DNA of 64,000 nucleotides. Origin: Frigoribacterium sp. MEB024. GTDB lineage: Bacteria > Actinomycetota > Actinomycetes > Actinomycetales > Microbacteriaceae. This document shows, piece by piece, positions 60,209 to 64,000 of this stretch. Below the pieces are notes generated by a model, which was not told where the DNA came from, made no database searches, and was given only the letters and a program-made list of their open reading frames with translations. Location of the stretch: positions 28,348 through 92,347 of the forward strand of contig NZ_JXQZ01000014.1 of assembly GCF_000878135.1 (NCBI RefSeq). Reading direction: 5' to 3'. A program made the translations under genes and the position numbers. Every line of letters starts with the position of its first letter. The stretch's first letter is position 1.

Positions 60209-60948
60209 GCATCCACCTGGTGGGCGGCGGCTGGTCGCCCGACGACACCGAGCTCTACGACCTCTTCGTGGCCGAGGCCGCCGTCCGCGGGGCCGCCGTC
60301 GGCCGGGGCGTGCCGCGCATCGCCGTGCTCATCGTCGTCGCCGACGACTCGCCGTCCGCCGAGTTCCGCGACGGCTACCCGGCCATGCTCGCCGCGGGCG
60401 GCCGCTGCGAGGCCCTCACCACGATCGTCGCCGCGGGTGACGAGTTCGACACCCGCGTGCTCAGCGACGTCGACGGGTTGCTCGTCGCGGGCGGGCTCAC
60501 CCCGGCCTACCTCGACGCCGTCGCGCCGCTGATCGACCAGGTGCGCCTGCTCGTCGCCGACGGGCTGCCCTACCTCGGCTTCTCGGCCGGTGCGATGATC
60601 GCCGCCGACCGTGCCGTGCTCGGCGGCTGGTTGATCGGCGACGTCCCGGTCTGCCCCGAGGACGCCGCCGAAGACCTGGACGAGGTGACCCTCGCCGACG
60701 GACTCGGCCTCGTCGACCTCGCCATCGACGTGCACGCCGCCCAGTGGGGCACCCTGACCCGACTCATCGCCGCCACCGAGGCCGGACTCGTCCGCGGCGG
60801 CGTCGCCATCGACGAGAACACCGCCCTGGTCGTCGGCGAGGGCGCCCTCGCGGTGCTCGGCACCGGCAGCGTCTGGCGGGTCGAACCGCAGCTCGACGAC
60901 GACGGCGAGATCGTCGGCGTCTCGGTCGGCACGCTCGGGGTCGAGTGA
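60205..60948 (+). CDS. S51 family peptidase / cyanophycinase-like protein
   Basis: A 247-aa class I glutamine-amidotransferase-like fold protein. [14 protein letters not shown] and [20 protein letters not shown] give the nucleophile Ser elbow of S51 peptidases; [19 protein letters not shown] has the supporting His. S51 enzymes cleave Asp-X dipeptides or cyanophycin; here the substrate is unknown. GTG 60205 overlaps the PRTase stop (GTGA), and its own stop overlaps the ung start (GTGA). Confidence 0.85.
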   Translation: MSIHLVGGGWSPDDTELYDLFVAEAAVRGAAVGRGVPRIAVLIVVADDSPSAEFRDGYPAMLAAGGRCEALTTIVAAGDEFDTRVLSDVDGLLVAGGLTPAYLDAVAPLIDQVRLLVADGLPYLGFSAGAMIAADRAVLGGWLIGDVPVCPEDAAEDLDEVTLADGLGLVDLAIDVHAAQWGTLTRLIAATEAGLVRGGVAIDENTALVVGEGALAVLGTGSVWRVEPQLDDDGEIVGVSVGTLGVE

Positions 60949-61649
60949 CCGTCGAGGCGCACGACCACCGTCGACCCCTCTCCGAGCAGATCGACCCGTC
61001 GTGGGCGACCGCACTCGAGCCCGTGGCCGACCGCATCGCCGACATGGGCGAGTACCTGCGGGCCGAGGTTCGGGCGGGGCGTGGTTACCTGCCCGCCGGC
61101 GCGGACGTGCTGCGCGCCTTCCGTCAGCCCCTCGACGAGGTGCGCGTCCTGATCGTCGGTCAGGACCCCTACCCGACGCCCGGCCACCCGATCGGGTTGT
61201 CGTTCGCCGTCGACCCGCACGTCCGACCGGTCCCGCGCAGCCTCGCGAACATCTACCGCGAGCTGCACGACGACCTCGGCGTGCCCGTCGTCGAGCACGG
61301 TGACCTGACCTCGTGGTCGCGCCACGGCGTGCTGCTGCTCAACCGGGTGCTCACGGTGCGTCCGGGCGAGACGGCGTCGCACCGCGGCAAGGGCTGGGAG
61401 CCGGTCACCGAGCGCGCCATCGAGGTGCTGGCCGCACGGGGCGGGCCCCTCGTGGCCATCCTGTGGGGCCGTGACGCGTCGGCGCTCAAGCCGATGCTCG
61501 GCGACGTCCCCTCGATCGAGTCGCCGCACCCGAGCCCCCTGTCGGCGTCGCGCGGGTTCTTCGGGTCGCGGCCGTTCAGCCGGGCGAACGAGCTGCTCGT
61601 CGCCCAGGGTGGCGAACCCGTCGACTGGACGCTGCCGCCGGCCGTCTGA
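60945..61649 (+). CDS. ung: uracil-DNA glycosylase
   Basis: A 234-aa family-1 UDG that removes uracil from DNA. Motifs: [20 protein letters not shown] (catalytic Asp in GQDPY, with the actinobacterial P in place of H), [26 protein letters not shown] and [16 protein letters not shown] (the Leu-intercalation His-Pro-Ser loop). GTG 60945 is coupled to the preceding gene; the first 20 residues are variable. Followed by a hairpin. Confidence 0.93.
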   Translation: MTVEAHDHRRPLSEQIDPSWATALEPVADRIADMGEYLRAEVRAGRGYLPAGADVLRAFRQPLDEVRVLIVGQDPYPTPGHPIGLSFAVDPHVRPVPRSLANIYRELHDDLGVPVVEHGDLTSWSRHGVLLLNRVLTVRPGETASHRGKGWEPVTERAIEVLAARGGPLVAILWGRDASALKPMLGDVPSIESPHPSPLSASRGFFGSRPFSRANELLVAQGGEPVDWTLPPAV

Positions 61650-61674
61650 GCCGTGACCGGTCGGCGTCCGACCC

Positions 61675-61742
61675 GGAAGCGGGCGTGTTCGTCGGATGCG
61701 GGCCGCCCCGAGCGCCCGGCGACGACGAACACGCCCGCCTCC
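61675..61742 (+). terminator. hairpin after ung
   Basis: Arms 61675-61694 and 61723-61742 pair over 20 bases with one mismatch around a 28-base loop. The left arm repeats the 19-mer found beside rsgA. Confidence 0.75.
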
Positions 61743-61766
61743 GCGCCGGGCCGACGTCCGGCGTGG

Positions 61767-61772
61767 CAGAGT
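61767..61772 (+). promoter_or_regulatory. -10-like element of the GNAT gene
   Basis: CAGAGT ends 6 bases before GTG 61779. Confidence 0.4.
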
Positions 61773-61778
61773 GGGCCC

Positions 61779-62372
61779 GTGCTCGAAGAGGAATACCAGC
61801 CCCGCCGGCGCCTTCCCCGGGCACTGCAGCCCCCGGTCCCGGTCGAGCCCGGGTTCTCGTTCGAGATCCGCCCCGCGACGCCCGCCGACCTGCCCTACGT
61901 GCGTGAGATCTACAACCACTACGTGGCGAACTCGTCGGTCACCTTCGACGAGGACGCCATGACCCTCGCCGAGTGGCGTCGCAAGTACGCCTTCGTCACG
62001 AAGCTCGGCATGCCCTTCCTCGTCGCGGTGAACCCGTCCGGCGAGGCCCTCGGCTACGCGGTGGCGACACCGTGGGGTGGCAAGGCGGCCTATCGATACA
62101 CCGTCGAGAGCTCGATCTACCTGCGGGCCGCGTCGACCGGCAAGGGCCTCGGTCGTGCCCTGCTCGAAGCACTCGTCGAGGCCTGTCGTGACGCCGGCAT
62201 CCGCGAGATGATCGCGGTCATCGCCGACAAGAACGCCGAGGCGTCGATCGGCCTGCACGAGCGGATCGGCTTCACCGAGGTCGGTCGCATGGGCCGGGTC
62301 GGCTTCAAGTTCGGCCGCTGGCTCGGCACGGTCACGATGCAGAAGTCGCTCAAGAAGCGCCGCCGCGGCTGA
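61779..62372 (+). CDS. GNAT N-acetyltransferase, phosphinothricin acetyltransferase-like
   Basis: A 197-aa acetyltransferase. FEIRPATPADLPYVREIYNH starts the domain; TFDEDAMTLAEWRRKY and MPFLVAVNPSGEALGYAVAT are the PAT-type region; STGKGLGRALLEALVEACRD is the acetyl-CoA motif; SIGLHERIGFTEVGRMGRVG ends it. A basic tail (SLKKRRRG) closes the protein. It may acetylate phosphinothricin-like or amino-acid amines; specificity is not shown. GTG 61779 is supported by a leaderless -10. Confidence 0.85.
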   Translation: MLEEEYQPRRRLPRALQPPVPVEPGFSFEIRPATPADLPYVREIYNHYVANSSVTFDEDAMTLAEWRRKYAFVTKLGMPFLVAVNPSGEALGYAVATPWGGKAAYRYTVESSIYLRAASTGKGLGRALLEALVEACRDAGIREMIAVIADKNAEASIGLHERIGFTEVGRMGRVGFKFGRWLGTVTMQKSLKKRRRG

Positions 62373-62375
62373 GCC

Positions 62376-63014
62376 TCAGAGCGACGGCCCGACGATCTCG
62401 CGCAACACGCGTTCGGTCGCGTCCGCGGTGGCGGGCTCGCCGCGCCAGAGCATGCGGACGATCAACCCGTCGACCGCCAGGGCCACGACGTCGACCCGCT
62501 CGGTGGGCACGCCCGCCCGCCTCAGCGCGTGCTCGAGCGACGAGTACCAGAGGTCGGCGTCCTCGCGCAGCGACTCGTCCCGCATGGCGGTGAAGAGCAG
62601 CTCGTACTGCGCCCGGGCCGACCCGCGCTCGGTGATCGCGTACCGGACGAGGGTCTCGGCCAGGTCGGCCAAGGAGGCGCGCTCGAGTCGGTCGAACGAC
62701 CGCACCCAGTCGGTGGTCGCGTGGCGCAGCGCCGCGCGCAGCAGGTCGTCGCGTCCGGCGAAGTAGTACGTGGCCGCCGAGACCGGGACGCCGGCGGCGC
62801 GGGCGACCGCCCGGTGCGTCACGGCCGAGGGGCCGCCCGCCTCGAGGACGGCCAGGACGCCGTCGAGCAGCGCGCGCCTCCTGGTCTCGCCCTTCGGGGT
62901 GAGGGCCTGGCCACCGGGGCTGGCGGAAGGGCCGCCGGGGCCGACGGACGGGCTGCCGGGGCCGGGGGCCGAGCCGCCGCGGGCCCGGCCGTCACCCGCC
63001 GTCGTGTCGGTCAC
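62376..63014 (-). CDS. TetR family transcriptional regulator
   Basis: A 212-aa regulator. After a Gly/Pro/Ser-rich tail of about 40 residues the TetR helix-turn-helix is GETRRRALLDGVLAVLEAGG, PSAVTHRAVARAAGVPVSAA, TYYFAGRDDLLRAALRHAT. The C-terminal ligand domain is variable. It starts 5 bases after the SMR gene stop on the same strand, so it probably controls that transporter. GTG 63014 has no strong Shine-Dalgarno; a shorter start near the helix-turn-helix is possible. Confidence 0.87.
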   Translation of the reverse strand: MTDTTAGDGRARGGSAPGPGSPSVGPGGPSASPGGQALTPKGETRRRALLDGVLAVLEAGGPSAVTHRAVARAAGVPVSAATYYFAGRDDLLRAALRHATTDWVRSFDRLERASLADLAETLVRYAITERGSARAQYELLFTAMRDESLREDADLWYSSLEHALRRAGVPTERVDVVALAVDGLIVRMLWRGEPATADATERVLREIVGPSL

Positions 63015-63019
63015 CGGGG

Positions 63020-63358
63020 TCAGGCCGCGGCCTCGTGGCGACCGCCGAGCTCGAGCATGGTGACGCCGCCGATGACCAGGACGATGCCGCCGAGCTGGAC
63101 GAGGGTCAGGGGCTCCTTGAAGAAGATCCAGCTGATGAGGGCGACGAGCACGACGCCGACGCCGGCCCAGATCGCGTAGGCGATGCCGAGCGGCACGCCC
63201 TTGGTCAGCGACTGCGAGAGCATCGCGAACGCGAAGACGTAGCCCACGACGACCGCCGCGTACTGCCACCACTTGGCGTCGGGGCCGCTGGTGACCTTGA
63301 GGAAGCTCGTGGCGAAGACCTCGCCGACGATGGCGAGCGCGAGGAAGAGGTAACCCAT
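63020..63358 (-). CDS. SMR family multidrug efflux protein
   Basis: A 112-aa four-helix SMR transporter. GYLFLALAIVGEVFATSFLK carries the essential membrane Glu; VVGYVFAFAMLSQSLTKGVP, LGIAYAIWAGVGVVLVALIS (with the conserved Trp) and PLTLVQLGGIVLVIGGVTML follow. It exports cationic drugs or guanidinium by proton exchange. ATG 63358 begins the operon; the TetR gene is just downstream. Confidence 0.92.
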   Translation of the reverse strand: MGYLFLALAIVGEVFATSFLKVTSGPDAKWWQYAAVVVGYVFAFAMLSQSLTKGVPLGIAYAIWAGVGVVLVALISWIFFKEPLTLVQLGGIVLVIGGVTMLELGGRHEAAA

Positions 63359-63467
63359 GACGGTGTCCTGTCGAGACGTGCGACGGTCCCGGCGGCGACC
63401 TGCGGCCGAGGGAGCACGAATGGGACAAATGTACCAGAAACAGCCGTCCGTCCCCGGGGCCGCGGCC

Positions 63468-63473
63468 TAGGCT
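63468..63473 (+). promoter_or_regulatory. -10 element of the amidase gene (leaderless)
   Basis: TAGGCT ends 6 bases before GTG 63480. Confidence 0.5.
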
Positions 63474-63479
63474 CGACGG

Positions 63480-64000
63480 GTGTTCGAACTCCACCACCTG
63501 AGCGCCCACGAGCAGTGGGACTGGCTGCGCCGCGGCGAGGTCTCGCCCCGCGAGCTGACCACCCACTACCTCGAGCGCATCGCCCGCCTCGACGGCGACC
63601 TCGGCGCGTTCGTCACGGTGACCGGCGAGGCCGCCCTCGGGCGGGCCGACGCCCTGGCCGCCGCCGGGCCCTCGGTCGCGCCGCTCTGGGGGCTGCCGCT
63701 GGCCGACAAGGACCTCAGCGACCGGGCGGGCGTGCCGACCTGGTCGGGATCGCGGCTGAGCAGGGGGCGCGTGCCCGAGGCGTCGTCCGAGATCACCGAG
63801 GTGCTCGACGAGGCCGGCGCGATCAGCGTGGGCAAGACGGCCACGCCCGAGTACGGGCTGACCGCGTACACCGAGACGCTCGTCGGTCCTCCGACGCGCA
63901 ACCCGTGGTCGCTCGAGGCGGGCGCGGGCGGCTCGAGCGGTGGGGCCGCGGCCGCCGTCGCCGCCGGGCTGCTGCCGTTCGCGCCCGGCTCGGACGGCGG
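63480..64000 (+). CDS. amidase signature family protein (3' partial)
   Basis: The first 173 residues of an amidase; the gene runs off the window. FELHHLSAHEQWDWLRRGEV starts it. The catalytic Lys lies in GLPLADKDLSDRAGVP, and AGAGGSSGGAAAAVAAGLLP gives the cis-Ser and Gly-Ser motif; the nucleophile Ser follows in PFAPGSDGG. It would hydrolyse amides, possibly as a GatA relative, but the gat context is not seen. The start is GTG 63480, supported by a leaderless -10. Confidence 0.9.
   Translation, partial: MFELHHLSAHEQWDWLRRGEVSPRELTTHYLERIARLDGDLGAFVTVTGEAALGRADALAAAGPSVAPLWGLPLADKDLSDRAGVPTWSGSRLSRGRVPEASSEITEVLDEAGAISVGKTATPEYGLTAYTETLVGPPTRNPWSLEAGAGGSSGGAAAAVAAGLLPFAPGSDG

Overview
The window is high-GC actinobacterial chromosome, most likely from the family Microbacteriaceae. 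Evidence: near-universal G or C at third codon positions, many GTG starts with 4-base stop/start overlaps, a fused 2-oxoglutarate decarboxylase/dehydrogenase (kgd), a SigR/RsrA thiol-stress pair, a GuaB1-type IMP dehydrogenase paralog, and the actinobacterial order hisN-rsgA-aroA-sigR. The genus cannot be fixed from the sequence alone.

Bases 1-19954: the tail of a GH2 beta-mannosidase, then a surface-polysaccharide locus of two convergent operons. The + operon holds an LCP ligase, four sugar-nucleotide genes matching the WbpD/E/B/A route to UDP-2,3-diacetamido-glucuronate, a Wzx-like flippase and a Wzy-like polymerase. The - operon (read from 19954 to 10302) holds a BY-kinase/chain-length regulator, a low-molecular-weight tyrosine phosphatase, an unknown anchored protein, PglF/PglE/PglD-like enzymes for UDP-diNAc-bacillosamine, a PglC-like phosphoglycosyl transferase and two GT4 glycosyltransferases. 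Together they look like a complete Wzx/Wzy pathway. The genes at the convergence point are visibly less GC-rich than their surroundings.

Bases 20284-37598: formaldehyde dehydrogenase, a DHA2 MFS exporter, a probable 46-aa small protein, hisN, rsgA, aroA, sigR-rsrA, a GNAT protein, a repeat-filled non-coding stretch, kgd, guaB1 and two CNNM/CorC membrane proteins preceded by a possible leader peptide.

Bases 37600-51513: old-yellow-enzyme reductase, HAD phosphatase, NAD(P)H-hydrate dehydratase, YceI protein, a polar amino-acid ABC transporter, a GT87-like membrane protein with a thiamine-binding-type protein and an L,D-transpeptidase, a DHA1 MFS protein, a second repeat-rich stretch, and a kinase/membrane-protein/regulator module.

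Bases 51689-64000: metX and metY, an SDR, an unknown protein, a GT2 glycosyltransferase, a photolyase-like protein with its domains in unusual order, DUF2071, a phosphoribosyltransferase/S51 peptidase/ung operon, a GNAT protein, a TetR-SMR pair and the start of an amidase.

Two features run through the window. A short motif (core GGAGGCGCGG) recurs on both strands far more often than expected and forms intergenic hairpins as inverted pairs. About a dozen genes have a TANNNT-like -10 element ending 6-9 bases before the start codon, which points to leaderless transcripts and helps choose start sites.
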